A stretch of 64,000 bases of DNA from Gemmatimonadota bacterium. GTDB taxonomy: Bacteria; Gemmatimonadota; Gemmatimonadetes; Longimicrobiales; Gaopeijiaceae. The notes below the pieces were generated by a model. It saw only the letters and a program-made list of their open reading frames with translations. It ran no database searches and was not told the origin of the DNA. This document shows positions 31,360 to 40,058 of the stretch, piece after piece; the first letter of the stretch is position 1, and each line of letters starts with the position of its first letter. The DNA lies in assembly GCA_022826565.1 (NCBI GenBank), contig JAJDUP010000041.1, positions 91,307 to 155,306 on the forward strand. Reading direction: 5' to 3'. Position numbers and translations under genes: made by a program.

Positions 31360-32610
31360 TCAGGGCCGCAGCGCCACCTTCACCGCCCCGCTGCGCCGGT
31401 GGTCATACGCGGCCCGCAACGCGTCCCGGTATTGCTCGAGCGGGAAGACGTGGGTCACCAGCGAATCCAGTGCACGGGGGTCGGCGAGCATTCGTTCGAG
31501 TGTGATTTCGAAGGTGTGTGCCCGGCGCGCGCCCCAGGCCTCGGCCCCGTACCCCACGTAGCCCTGAAGCCGCAACTCCTTCGCCCACAGGAACGTCAGG
31601 TCCAGCTTGCGGATCTCGCCCGCGCACCCCAGAAGCACGATCTGGCCCTGGGGAGACGCGAATCCGAGTGACTGCATGAGGCTGGACCGGTTGCCGACGC
31701 AGTCGAACACGCAGTCGAACCCGCCACCTGCATACACTTCCGGCCCCACAACCGGCATGTAGGCCATGGCGCCGGTATCGATCAGCGCCTGCCTGGCCTC
31801 GTCGCCGGGCGTGATGGTCTCGTCCGCCCCGAGCCCGGACGCGATCTCCACTTCGTGGGGGCGCTTCGCCTGCGCCACGAGCCGGCCCCCGTAACCCAGC
31901 GTTCGCAGCGCCCAGATCGTGCCGAACGCGATGGCGCCGCTGCCGATCACCAGAATCGGACCCCGCGACCGAAGCGCCCCACTCTGCAACACCCCATGCA
32001 TCCCGATCGACAGAGGTTCGGTGAGCACCGCCACCCGATCCGGGATCCCACCGGGCACCGCGAAGACCTGACGCCTGTGCGCGATCATCTCCTCGCCCCA
32101 CCCCCCGGGCAGGTCCTTGTGGTAACCGATCGTCAGCCCGGCCGCCAATCCATCCCCACCGGCCCGCGGCGCCCCCTCCTCCCCCGCCATCTCGCAGGTC
32201 GAGTGCGCCCCGGACGCACACGACCGACACCACGACGCCGCCTCCCAACCCCGCACCTCGCAGTGCAGCATCGGGTCGACCACCACGCGGTCTCCCACCG
32301 CAACGTGCGAGACCCCCATGCCGACCTCTGCCACCCGCCCCAGAATCTCGTGCCCCAGCACCGCCGGAAACGACCCGAAGGGCTCCATCGCCGGACTCGA
32401 CTTGTACGACACGTTCCCCAGGTCGCTGCCGCAGATCCCGCACAGCAGGACCTCGATCCGCACCCAGTCCTCGCCCGGAATGGCAGGCGGCGCCCTGTCG
32501 ACCAACCCCAGCCTGGACGCCCGCCCGTACACGAATGATCGGCTTACGCGCCCCAGACTCTTTGCCAGGATGTAGCCCGGAATGGTTACGTTGAACTCGA
32601 CGGCTTTCAC
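31360..32610 (-). CDS. Zinc-dependent alcohol dehydrogenase-like oxidoreductase (MDR superfamily)
   Basis: A 416-residue medium-chain dehydrogenase. The catalytic zinc site is CGICGSDLG followed by LGHEILG; a cysteine-rich stretch (about residues 127-149, including WCRSC and TCEM) may form the structural zinc lobe in a modified form. The NAD(P) site is ILVIGSGAIAFGTIWALR. Substrate unknown. It is convergent with the propeller gene (two bases between stops) and divergent from the thiolase gene. Confidence 0.85.
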   Translation of the reverse strand: MKAVEFNVTIPGYILAKSLGRVSRSFVYGRASRLGLVDRAPPAIPGEDWVRIEVLLCGICGSDLGNVSYKSSPAMEPFGSFPAVLGHEILGRVAEVGMGVSHVAVGDRVVVDPMLHCEVRGWEAASWCRSCASGAHSTCEMAGEEGAPRAGGDGLAAGLTIGYHKDLPGGWGEEMIAHRRQVFAVPGGIPDRVAVLTEPLSIGMHGVLQSGALRSRGPILVIGSGAIAFGTIWALRTLGYGGRLVAQAKRPHEVEIASGLGADETITPGDEARQALIDTGAMAYMPVVGPEVYAGGGFDCVFDCVGNRSSLMQSLGFASPQGQIVLLGCAGEIRKLDLTFLWAKELRLQGYVGYGAEAWGARRAHTFEITLERMLADPRALDSLVTHVFPLEQYRDALRAAYDHRRSGAVKVALRP

Positions 32611-32734
32611 TGGTGCATTCGTACGCTTCTGGCTCGAAAAGGGCGGGATCGGATCGTCCGCGGCCGCGGCGGGTGCACGGACGCCCCGAAGGTCGTAAAG
32701 TGGCGCGGAGCGGCCCTCCGGGGAAGGATCTCAC

Positions 32735-34009
32735 ATGAAGACAGCCATCATCGCCGGGTTCCGGACCCCATTCGTTAGGGCCGGCACGCACTTCCGCAGC
32801 CTCACGGCCATCGATCTCGGCCGGCACGCGGTCACGGAGCTCCTCGCCAGAACCGAGCTGCCGCCCGAATCCGTCGACCACCTCATCTTCGGCACCGTCG
32901 TCCACGACGCCCAGGCCCCCAACCTGGCGCGCGAAGTCGGCCTGGCCACACTGCCGGACCGCGTCCCCGCGGTGACCGTCTCGCGCGCCTGCGCCTCGGC
33001 GAATCAGGCCATCGCCGACGCGGTCAACCTCATCGAAACCGGGTGCGCCGACGTGGTCATTGCCGGTGGCGCCGAATGTCTCTCCCGCATCCCGATCCTC
33101 GCCTCCGACCGGCTGGCCGGCACCCTCGTCGCGGCATCTCGCGCCAAGTCCCTCGGTGCCCGCCTCGCCGCCTTCACCCGCCTCCGTCCCCGCGACCTGA
33201 TCCCCGTCGCCCCGGCCATCGCCGAGTACTCCACCGGCGAGACCATGGGCCAGGCCGCCGAACGCATGGCCAAGGAGAACGGCATTTCGCGCGAGGACCA
33301 GGACCGCTGGGCGCTGGGGTCGCACCGGAAGGCCCACGCCGGGACCGAGGACGGCCGCCTCGCCGCCGAGATCGCCCCCTTCTACGTCCCGCCGCGCTAC
33401 AAGGTCACCGTCGAGCGCGACAACGGCATCCGCGCCGACACGTCGATCGAGGCGCTGTCAGGGCTGCGTCCCGTCTTCGACCGCGAGTTCGGCTCGGTCA
33501 CCGCCGGCAACGCCTCCCCGCTCACGGACGGCGCCTCGGCCGTCCTCCTCGCCTCCCCGGAGAAGGCCCGCGAACTCGGCCTGGAGCCCCTCGGCTACGT
33601 CCGCAGCTACGCAATCACCGCCCTCGATCCCGGCGGCCAGCTCCTGCAGGGCCCCGCCTACGCCGCCCCCATCGCCCTCGACCGCGCCGGCATCACCATG
33701 GCCGATATCGACCTCCTCGAAATGCACGAGGCCTTCGCCGCACAGGTGCTCTCGAACCTGCAGGCCTGGGACTCGGCCGGTTTCTGTCGCCGCGAGCTGG
33801 GCCGCGCCGGCAAGGTGGGTCATCCCGACCCCGAGGTGATCAATGTGATGGGCGGCTCGATCGCGATCGGCCACCCCTTCGGCGCGACCGGCGGCCGCCT
33901 CACGACCACGCTCCTGCACGAGCTCCGGCGGCGCGATGGCCAGTTCGGCATGGTGACCGTCTGTGCCGCGGGCGGCATGGGCTTCGCGATGGTCTTCGAG
34001 CGGGCGTAA
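32735..34009 (+). CDS. Acetyl-CoA C-acyltransferase (thiolase)
   Basis: A 424-residue thiolase that cleaves 3-oxoacyl-CoA with CoA. The nucleophilic cysteine is Cys86 in SRACASANQAI; the His of the C-terminal half is in NVMGGSIAIGHPFGATG, and the second catalytic Cys is in TVCAAGGMG. The long insertion around residues 135-230 resembles FadI-type beta-oxidation thiolases. An AAGGA Shine-Dalgarno lies just upstream. It is not paired with a FadJ-type gene here. Confidence 0.92.
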   Translation: MKTAIIAGFRTPFVRAGTHFRSLTAIDLGRHAVTELLARTELPPESVDHLIFGTVVHDAQAPNLAREVGLATLPDRVPAVTVSRACASANQAIADAVNLIETGCADVVIAGGAECLSRIPILASDRLAGTLVAASRAKSLGARLAAFTRLRPRDLIPVAPAIAEYSTGETMGQAAERMAKENGISREDQDRWALGSHRKAHAGTEDGRLAAEIAPFYVPPRYKVTVERDNGIRADTSIEALSGLRPVFDREFGSVTAGNASPLTDGASAVLLASPEKARELGLEPLGYVRSYAITALDPGGQLLQGPAYAAPIALDRAGITMADIDLLEMHEAFAAQVLSNLQAWDSAGFCRRELGRAGKVGHPDPEVINVMGGSIAIGHPFGATGGRLTTTLLHELRRRDGQFGMVTVCAAGGMGFAMVFERA

Positions 34010-34037
34010 ATCCGGTGCCGGGCCGGGCCGCGGTCCG

Positions 34038-34556
34038 CTAACCTGCCGTGGCCGCCCTCATCGCCGTGCGGATCCGCTCCTCCAGCCGCTGCGGAAAACG
34101 CGACCCCACGTACACCTGTTTGCCGCTGTGCAGCGTGACCTTCACCGCCTGGTTGCCGCGAATGGTCCACGCCGTCTTGCCTCCCCGCGGGCGAATCCCC
34201 CATCCGCCGAACTCGCGCAGCGGCCGATAGGTCAGCCCGCGCACGGCGTCGATCTCCGTGAAGGGGATTCGCTTGCGGATCAGGTGGAGGGGACCGAAGG
34301 CGATGTGCACCCGGTCCGCATGCACCTCTACGTCGAGGCGCGAGAACAGCATCCCGATCAGGACGGGGAGGCCGAGCGAGGCCCCCATGGCGGCAACGGC
34401 GCCAAGCATCGAGATGGACCCGTCTCCGCCCCAACCCGAACGGTAGAGATCGTAGGCCACCGCGCCCGCGGCAGCGACACAGACGGTCAGCAGAAGCACC
34501 ATCACCCAGGCGGGCGCCCAGGTCCGTTCCCGATAGAAGACGTCGCCGCCTCTCAT
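34038..34556 (-). CDS. Membrane protein with a PH-like C-terminal domain
   Basis: A 172-residue protein with two hydrophobic segments (about residues 14-36 and 48-70), followed by a beta-rich segment (LDVEVHADRVHIAFGPLH ... KVTLHSGKQVYVGS) resembling bacterial PH-like domains of unknown function. The ATG overlaps the stop of the FAD-subunit gene by four bases, making it the last gene of the hydroxylase operon. Earlier in-frame starts would add an unrelated leader. A role with the hydroxylase is only suggested by position. Confidence 0.65.
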   Translation of the reverse strand: MRGGDVFYRERTWAPAWVMVLLLTVCVAAAGAVAYDLYRSGWGGDGSISMLGAVAAMGASLGLPVLIGMLFSRLDVEVHADRVHIAFGPLHLIRKRIPFTEIDAVRGLTYRPLREFGGWGIRPRGGKTAWTIRGNQAVKVTLHSGKQVYVGSRFPQRLEERIRTAMRAATAG

Positions 34557-35578
34557 GATTTCGCCTCCGTGTTGCCCTGCCGGCCGGACTTCCCGGCCAG
34601 TTCGCTCAACGCACGTTTGACACATACCCGCACCATCGCCCGGCGCCACTCGGCATCGACGATGATGTTCTCCAGAGGCCGGCACTGTGCGTAGGCCCGA
34701 TCGGCAAGCGCACCGATCACCCGTCGCCCGAGCCGCTCGCCGACCGCGATCTCGTCCCAGCCGGCGAGCACCCGGGGCCGCGCGCCCAGCGCCGACACAA
34801 CTCCATTGATACGTTCCACGGCCCCGTTTTCATCAAAGTCGCCGACGGCGGCGACCGACAGCAGCGGAAAGTCGATCGAATGCCGCTGCCGCAGCTTCCG
34901 GTACGCGCTCCGCCGCCCGGGTCCTCCGACGGGGATGCGGATCTCGGTCAGAATCTCGTCCCGGGCCCGCCGCGTGTTCCAGATCCCGTCGGTGATGAAG
35001 AAATCGGCGGCAGGGATCGTGCGGTCGCCGCCGGGACCCGCCAGCGTCAACCCGGCCCCGAGCGCAATCAGGTTCGGGGGCGTATCCGCAGAGTGCGCCG
35101 CCACACACTTGGCGCCGACCCTGGTAACGTGGCACACCGTGCCGTCCTTCTTCAGGCAATGGCCGAGCGCGCCCCGCCAGAACTCGGTCTGGTTGTAGTA
35201 GGTGCAGCGGGTGTCGAGGCAGACGTTGCCGCCGATCGTCCCCATGTTGCGCAGCTGCGGGCCCGCGACCAGGCCCGCGGCATCCGCAAGCCCGGGAAAG
35301 TGCCGCCGCACGAGTGGACTCGCGGAGACGTCGGCAAGTGTCTCGAGCGCGCCGATTCTGAGGTGGGAGCCCGTTGGGCTGAGAGCGACGCCTCTCATCG
35401 CGGCGATGCGGTTCAGCGAGACCAAATGACCGGGTGTGAAAAGGCGGTGCTTCATGTTCGGCATCAGATCCGTACCGCCCGCCATCGGCATGGCGTCGTC
35501 GCCGAAGCCGGCCAGCAGCGCGACCGCGTCCTCGACCGTTTCGGGACGGTGATACCGGAAGGGATGGAGCCGCAGCAT
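34553..35578 (-). CDS. hcrB: Molybdenum hydroxylase FAD subunit with extra 4Fe-4S loop (4-hydroxybenzoyl-CoA reductase beta-like)
   Basis: A 341-residue FAD-binding subunit of the xanthine dehydrogenase family. FAD contacts lie in MPMAGGTDLMPNMK (from residue 31) and NMGTIGGNV (111-119). The next segment contains Cys125, Cys141, Cys149 and Cys158, spaced C-x15-C-x7-C-x8-C. From memory this is the spacing of the additional [4Fe-4S] cluster of 4-hydroxybenzoyl-CoA reductase beta, absent from ordinary xanthine dehydrogenases. The cluster passes low-potential electrons so the enzyme can dehydroxylate the aromatic ring. It starts four bases after the DUF1460 gene ends. Confidence 0.85.
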   Translation of the reverse strand: MLRLHPFRYHRPETVEDAVALLAGFGDDAMPMAGGTDLMPNMKHRLFTPGHLVSLNRIAAMRGVALSPTGSHLRIGALETLADVSASPLVRRHFPGLADAAGLVAGPQLRNMGTIGGNVCLDTRCTYYNQTEFWRGALGHCLKKDGTVCHVTRVGAKCVAAHSADTPPNLIALGAGLTLAGPGGDRTIPAADFFITDGIWNTRRARDEILTEIRIPVGGPGRRSAYRKLRQRHSIDFPLLSVAAVGDFDENGAVERINGVVSALGARPRVLAGWDEIAVGERLGRRVIGALADRAYAQCRPLENIIVDAEWRRAMVRVCVKRALSELAGKSGRQGNTEAKS

Positions 35579-35582
35579 GTCG

Positions 35583-36503
35583 CTATCGCGGCGGCGAGTG
35601 CGCCCGGCCGACCGGCGGCAACGGCCGCGCGACCATGATCCCGTCCTGCCCCTCGATCCGCAGGATCCGCTCGGCGAGCGACTCTTCGCCGATCTGCACG
35701 TGCGAACCCACCAGCGGCGCGTGCATGAGCCTCAGCACCCCATCCCGCCGGACCGCGATCCCCGTGTGCGCGATGTCGAGGCCGGGGACCGTGCTGGTGG
35801 CGGCGATGATGTCGCCTTCGCGTATTCCGGGAGCCGCAGCCGCGATGCCGTGTTCGGGAAGGTAGTGGCGCGCCACCCCCGCGAGCCGGGCTTCCATGGC
35901 GGTGATTTGCGCAAGCGTCGCTGCGTCGGCCAGCTGACGGTACGCATCCGGGTGCGTCGACATGAAGTCGATCGGCGACTCGTCCTCCACTCCACCCAGC
36001 TCGCGCGAAACCGCCTCCACCAGTCCCATCGCGTCGTTGTCGGCGATCCATTCGCTGAAGTAATGAAGGCGGCTGGGGTATCCGTCGAGGTTGCCGCCAC
36101 GGTAGCGGATCGCGGTGAGTTCGTGCCGATAGGCCGCTGCGAAGCGTTCGGGGTCGTCGACGAGGCCGGCAGGCGCCGCCCACGCAAGCCGGGCCATGAC
36201 CAGCACGTTTTCGACGAAGGTGACGCAGTCGAGCGCCTCCAGGTTGATGACGAGGCGCTCGGGGCCGGGGATTTCGAGGGTGTGGGGCTCGTAGGGGGTG
36301 CCGACGAGGCGTTCGCCGATTGCGCCGAGGAGGCCGCCGAAGTCCGCGGCGCCTCCGTGGCGTCGGGCTTCGATCGCCCAGGCGACCTGTTCGCGCGCGA
36401 TCTCCCAGTCCATGGCGGTCCCACCCGCCGGACGTTCCTGTGCGGTCGCGCCACCGGCGGCGCTCCATGCGAGGATTGCGGCGCCCACGGTCCGCCACAT
36501 CAT
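35583..36503 (-). CDS. DUF1460 (N-acetylmuramoyl-L-alanine amidase-like) exported protein
   Basis: A 306-residue protein with a signal peptide (about residues 1-22, ending ATAQ). The core motif LDCVTFVENVLVMARL contains the candidate nucleophile Cys of the NlpC/P60-like DUF1460 fold; a later RLHYFSEWI and an AHTGIAVR segment supply a probable catalytic His. The family is linked to cell-wall peptide hydrolysis. Its start overlaps the large hydroxylase subunit gene (ATGATG, stop TGA), so a wall-hydrolase-like gene sits inside the hydroxylase operon. Confidence 0.8.
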   Translation of the reverse strand: MMWRTVGAAILAWSAAGGATAQERPAGGTAMDWEIAREQVAWAIEARRHGGAADFGGLLGAIGERLVGTPYEPHTLEIPGPERLVINLEALDCVTFVENVLVMARLAWAAPAGLVDDPERFAAAYRHELTAIRYRGGNLDGYPSRLHYFSEWIADNDAMGLVEAVSRELGGVEDESPIDFMSTHPDAYRQLADAATLAQITAMEARLAGVARHYLPEHGIAAAAPGIREGDIIAATSTVPGLDIAHTGIAVRRDGVLRLMHAPLVGSHVQIGEESLAERILRIEGQDGIMVARPLPPVGRAHSPPR

Positions 36504-39007
36504 CCCGCCCTCCCCTTCCCGGCTGCCCGAATCGCGCGCCACACCCGCGGCGGCGAAAACGGCAGCGCATTCATCCGCACGCCCACCGCGTCGTATATGG
36601 CGTTGGCGATCGCGGGAATCGACGGATGCAGCGGCCCCTCGCCCGCCTCCTTGGCCCCGTACGGCCCCTCCGGGTCGATCGACTCGATGATCAGAGATTC
36701 GAGCGCGGGGGTGTCCAGGCTCGTCGGAATGCGGTAGTCCAGCAGAGACGGGGCGTTGTGCAGCCCGGCGCGGCCCTGGTCCGCCGTCTTGAAGATCTGT
36801 TCCTCCATGAGCGCCTCGGCGAAGCCCATGTACGCCGATCCCTCCATCTGGCCTTCCACCAGCACCGGGTTCAGTGCGCGCCCGCAGTCATGGGCGATCC
36901 AGATCTTCTCGACGGTCACAAACCCCGTCTCCGCATCGACCTCCACCTCGGCCACGTGCGCGGTGAACGAATACGCCGGAGACGCGCCGATCGTCGCCCC
37001 GCGGTAGCTCCCGTGCACGTCCTTGGGCGTGTTGTACGAGCCCGTCGCGCCGAGGGTCCCGTACTTCGCTTCGGCCAGGTTGAAGGCCTCGCGCAGGGGC
37101 ATCGCCGTGCCGGTGTCGCCGGCCATCACCGCGAGACCGCCCGCGAGCAGCACGGCGCGCGGCTTCGTCCCCCACTCCTCGGCCACCGCCTCCTGCACCA
37201 TCGCCTTGATCCGCCGCGCGGCATCGATGCAGGCGTTGCCGAGCATGAAGGTGACCCGAGAAGAGTAGGCGCCCAGGTCGACCGGCGTGAAGTCGGTGTC
37301 GCCGGCGAGCACGCGGATGTGCTCCAGCGGGACGCCCAGCTCCTCGGCCACGATGTACGTCACCATCGAGTCGACGCCCTGGCCGATCTCGGAGGCGCCC
37401 GAGAAGACCGCCACGCGCCCCGAGCGGTCGACCTGCAGCTGGATGCCCGACTGCGGCATCTCGTTGGGGTAGACCGGGTAGTTGGTGCCGGTGATGTAGG
37501 TGGACCCGGCCACGCCGACGCCGCGCCCGTACGGGAGGCGGCCGAACTTGCGCTTCCAGTCGCTCGCGCGCTCCACGGCCTCCAGGCACTCCAGGAAGCC
37601 GTTGGAGGTGACGCGCAGGTCGTTGACGGTGCGGGTGTCGGACCCGATGAAGTTGCGCCGGCGCAGCTCGATCGGGTCGATAGCGAGTGCCTCTGCAATG
37701 CGGTCGAGCTGCACCTCGAAGGCGAAGCGCGGCTGGACGGAGCCGTGCCCCCGCTTCGGCCCGCAGGCGGGCTTGTTGGTGTAGGCCCGGGTGGAATGGA
37801 AGCGGTAGGCCGGCATCTGGTAGGGCGCGGTGAGGAGCTGGCCCGAGTAGTAGGTCGTGACGAGCCCGAAGGATGCGTAGGCGCCGCCGTCCAGAACGAT
37901 GTCGGCGTCGACCGATGTGAGCATGCCCTCTTTCGTGGCGCCGGTGCGATAGCGCATGTGGAAGGGGTGGCGTCCGCGATGCGAGTAGAACACCTCTTCG
38001 CGCGTGTAGAGGATCTTGACGGGACGGCCGGTCATCATGGCCAGTTTGGCGACGCAGAACTCGAGGTCGAAGGGCTCGGACTTGCCGCCGAACGCACCGC
38101 CCACCGGGGGCTGCACGACGCGCACGAGCGCGGGATCGACGTCCAGCACGCGGGCCAGCTCACGGTGCAGGTAATGGGGGACCTGCGTGGCCGACCAAAC
38201 GGTCAGCTTGCCGTTCGGCTCGGCCAGCCCGATCGCGCAGTGGGGCTCTATGGGCGTGTGGGTCGTCCCCTCGAAGAAGTAGTCGCCCTCCACAACCAGA
38301 TCGGCATCCGCCAAGCCGCCCTCGACATCGCCGAACGCCAGCTCGACCACCTTGGTGATGTTGCCGTTGTGGCCCGGCTTGCGGGGCGCGTGTATGTACG
38401 GGCCGGCGGCCGCCTCGATCGCCTCGTGCGGATCGAGGTAGGCTGGCAGCTCCTCGTAGGTGACCTCGATCAGGTCGAGGGCGGCGATGGCTGTGTCCTC
38501 GTCGACCGCCGCCACCGCGGCCACACCGTCGCCGACGTAGCGCACCTTGTCCACGCAGAGCGGGTACTCGTCGGGAGTCCAGGGGATGATGCCGTAGGTG
38601 ACTGGCATGTCCCTGCCGGTCACGACCGCATGCACGCCGGGCAGCTCCGCGGCGCGGGAGGTGTCGATGGCGACAATCCGGGCGTGCGGGTGGGGGCTTC
38701 GCAGGATCTTGCCGTGGAGCATACCGGCGAGCTGGATGTCGTCGGTGTAGCGCGCACGCCCGGAAGCCTTCGCAAAGCCGTCCACCTTGCGCATGCGGCG
38801 CCCGATGGTGGCGAGCTCGGCTCGCGTCCCGTCCGCGCCGCCCGGTCCGTTCGGCGAGGGGGGGCGCACGGCTGGCGGCGCCTCAGGTACGCTGGGCGCC
38901 GGGGCACGAACGCCGGCCGCAGGGCTGCGCGCGTCAGCCGAGGATGCGCGTGCCTTGTGCGACACCTCGCGCATGCCCGGCGACGACGAGATGCCGCGCC
39001 CGCTCAT
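36500..39007 (-). CDS. hcrA: Molybdenum hydroxylase large subunit (molybdopterin-binding, 4-hydroxybenzoyl-CoA reductase alpha-like)
   Basis: An 835-residue molybdenum-cofactor subunit. Family motifs are KASGRARYTDDI at the start of the domain, PPVGGAFGGKSEPFD, ASEIGQGVDSM, and GPYGAKEAGEGP, which contains the active-site Glu of the xanthine dehydrogenase family. An N-terminal extension of about 55 Ala/Pro/Ser-rich residues precedes the domain. It starts at the TGATG junction with the 2Fe-2S gene. Together with the small and FAD subunits it forms a complete heterotrimer; the subunit composition and the FAD-subunit iron-sulfur loop favour an aromatic acyl-CoA substrate. Confidence 0.88.
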   Translation of the reverse strand: MSGRGISSSPGMREVSHKARASSADARSPAAGVRAPAPSVPEAPPAVRPPSPNGPGGADGTRAELATIGRRMRKVDGFAKASGRARYTDDIQLAGMLHGKILRSPHPHARIVAIDTSRAAELPGVHAVVTGRDMPVTYGIIPWTPDEYPLCVDKVRYVGDGVAAVAAVDEDTAIAALDLIEVTYEELPAYLDPHEAIEAAAGPYIHAPRKPGHNGNITKVVELAFGDVEGGLADADLVVEGDYFFEGTTHTPIEPHCAIGLAEPNGKLTVWSATQVPHYLHRELARVLDVDPALVRVVQPPVGGAFGGKSEPFDLEFCVAKLAMMTGRPVKILYTREEVFYSHRGRHPFHMRYRTGATKEGMLTSVDADIVLDGGAYASFGLVTTYYSGQLLTAPYQMPAYRFHSTRAYTNKPACGPKRGHGSVQPRFAFEVQLDRIAEALAIDPIELRRRNFIGSDTRTVNDLRVTSNGFLECLEAVERASDWKRKFGRLPYGRGVGVAGSTYITGTNYPVYPNEMPQSGIQLQVDRSGRVAVFSGASEIGQGVDSMVTYIVAEELGVPLEHIRVLAGDTDFTPVDLGAYSSRVTFMLGNACIDAARRIKAMVQEAVAEEWGTKPRAVLLAGGLAVMAGDTGTAMPLREAFNLAEAKYGTLGATGSYNTPKDVHGSYRGATIGASPAYSFTAHVAEVEVDAETGFVTVEKIWIAHDCGRALNPVLVEGQMEGSAYMGFAEALMEEQIFKTADQGRAGLHNAPSLLDYRIPTSLDTPALESLIIESIDPEGPYGAKEAGEGPLHPSIPAIANAIYDAVGVRMNALPFSPPRVWRAIRAAGKGRAG

Positions 39008-39474
39008 CAGCCCCCCAGCCTCTCCGCCGCCGCCTCGACCGCGTCGTAGATCTTCTCGTAGCCGGTGCAGCGGCACAGGTTGCCCGCGAGCGCGGTCCGG
39101 ATCTCCTCGCGCGTGGGAGACGAATTGCGGTCGAGCAGCGCGACCGAGCTGCACAGAATCCCCGGTGTACAGAAGCCGCACTGCGCGGCTCCGTTCAGGT
39201 CGAACTCGTCCTGCACCGGGTGCGGCACGGTCCCGCTGGCGAGCCCCTCCACGGTGCGCACGTCCTTCCCTTCCGCCTCCCACACCGGCGTGATGCACGA
39301 CAGCACGGCCCGGCCGTCCACGATCACCGTGCAGGCACCGCAGTCACCCTTGTCGCACCCCTGCTTCGAGCCCGTCAGCCCCAAACCGTAGCGCAGCGTC
39401 TCGAGCAGCGTATAGTGGGACGGCACCCCGCAGACGCGCTCGTCGCCGTTGACTCGCAGGCGGACTACTTCCAT
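39007..39474 (-). CDS. hcrC: Molybdenum hydroxylase 2Fe-2S subunit (4-hydroxybenzoyl-CoA reductase gamma-like)
   Basis: A 155-residue subunit with two [2Fe-2S] sites: the plant-ferredoxin-type motif GCDKGDCGACTV followed by a fourth Cys (LSC), and the helical site CGFCTPG with CRCTGY. It carries electrons between the molybdenum centre and FAD. It is the first gene of the operon (small, large, DUF1460, FAD subunit, PH-like), ending in a one-base overlap with the large subunit start. Confidence 0.92.
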   Translation of the reverse strand: MEVVRLRVNGDERVCGVPSHYTLLETLRYGLGLTGSKQGCDKGDCGACTVIVDGRAVLSCITPVWEAEGKDVRTVEGLASGTVPHPVQDEFDLNGAAQCGFCTPGILCSSVALLDRNSSPTREEIRTALAGNLCRCTGYEKIYDAVEAAAERLGG

Positions 39475-39623
39475 CCGGGTATACCTCCTTCCCTCAGAAA
39501 CAATACCCCAAAACGTGCCATGTCGCCCGTCCTCGGGTCCGGCATCTGGAATCCGTGCGCGTTACCGGGTAGACTTGGACTGCCAGAACGACATACCGAC
39601 CCTTACCGAAGGATCCGCTAAAT

Positions 39624-40040
39624 ATGCCTTATCCGGAGATGATGGTCGCCCCCATGAGGGCGGACATGGTGCGCATGGGATTCCAGGAACTCAACGACGC
39701 CGAGCAGGTCCAGCAGGCGATGGACGCGATGGACGGCACCGTCCTCGTCGCGGTCAACTCCATCTGCGGCTGCGCGGCGGGGATCTTCCGGCCCGCCGTG
39801 GCCATGGCGCTGCAGGGCGACCACCAGCCCGACCACATGGTCACGGTCTTCGCGGGCCAGGACCTGGACGCCACCGCGGCGGCCCGGCGCCACCTGATCG
39901 GCTACCCGCCGTCGTCACCGTCGATCGCCCTGCTCAAGGACGGCGACGTGGTCTTCATGCTCGAGCGCTTCCAGATCGAGGGCCGCTCGGCGCCCGCCAT
40001 CGCCAGCGACCTGCAGACGGCCTTCGCGGAGCACTGCTGA
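39624..40040 (+). CDS. Bacilliredoxin, BrxA/BrxB (YphP) family
   Basis: A 138-residue thiol-disulfide protein of the DUF1094/BrxB family. The active site is Cys48-Gly-Cys50 in VNSICGCAAG. These proteins remove low-molecular-weight thiols such as bacillithiol from proteins, or act as disulfide isomerases. The N-terminus MPYPEMMVAPMRADMVRMGF and the C-terminal helix follow the family closely. GAAGGA lies upstream. It is convergent with the DoxX gene. Confidence 0.92.
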   Translation: MPYPEMMVAPMRADMVRMGFQELNDAEQVQQAMDAMDGTVLVAVNSICGCAAGIFRPAVAMALQGDHQPDHMVTVFAGQDLDATAAARRHLIGYPPSSPSIALLKDGDVVFMLERFQIEGRSAPAIASDLQTAFAEHC

Positions 40041-40058
40041 GCGGCCCGGGGGCCGCTT

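Noticed and set aside
36320..39049. 909-codon plus-strand frame across the molybdenum hydroxylase genes
   Set aside because: It is antisense to hcrA-like and DUF1460 coding sequence, with low-complexity translation and no motif.
36500..39474. Hydroxylase operon as a purine (xanthine) dehydrogenase
   Set aside because: The FAD subunit's four-cysteine loop is not a feature of xanthine dehydrogenases, and no purine catabolism gene is nearby. This could be reversed by phylogeny.
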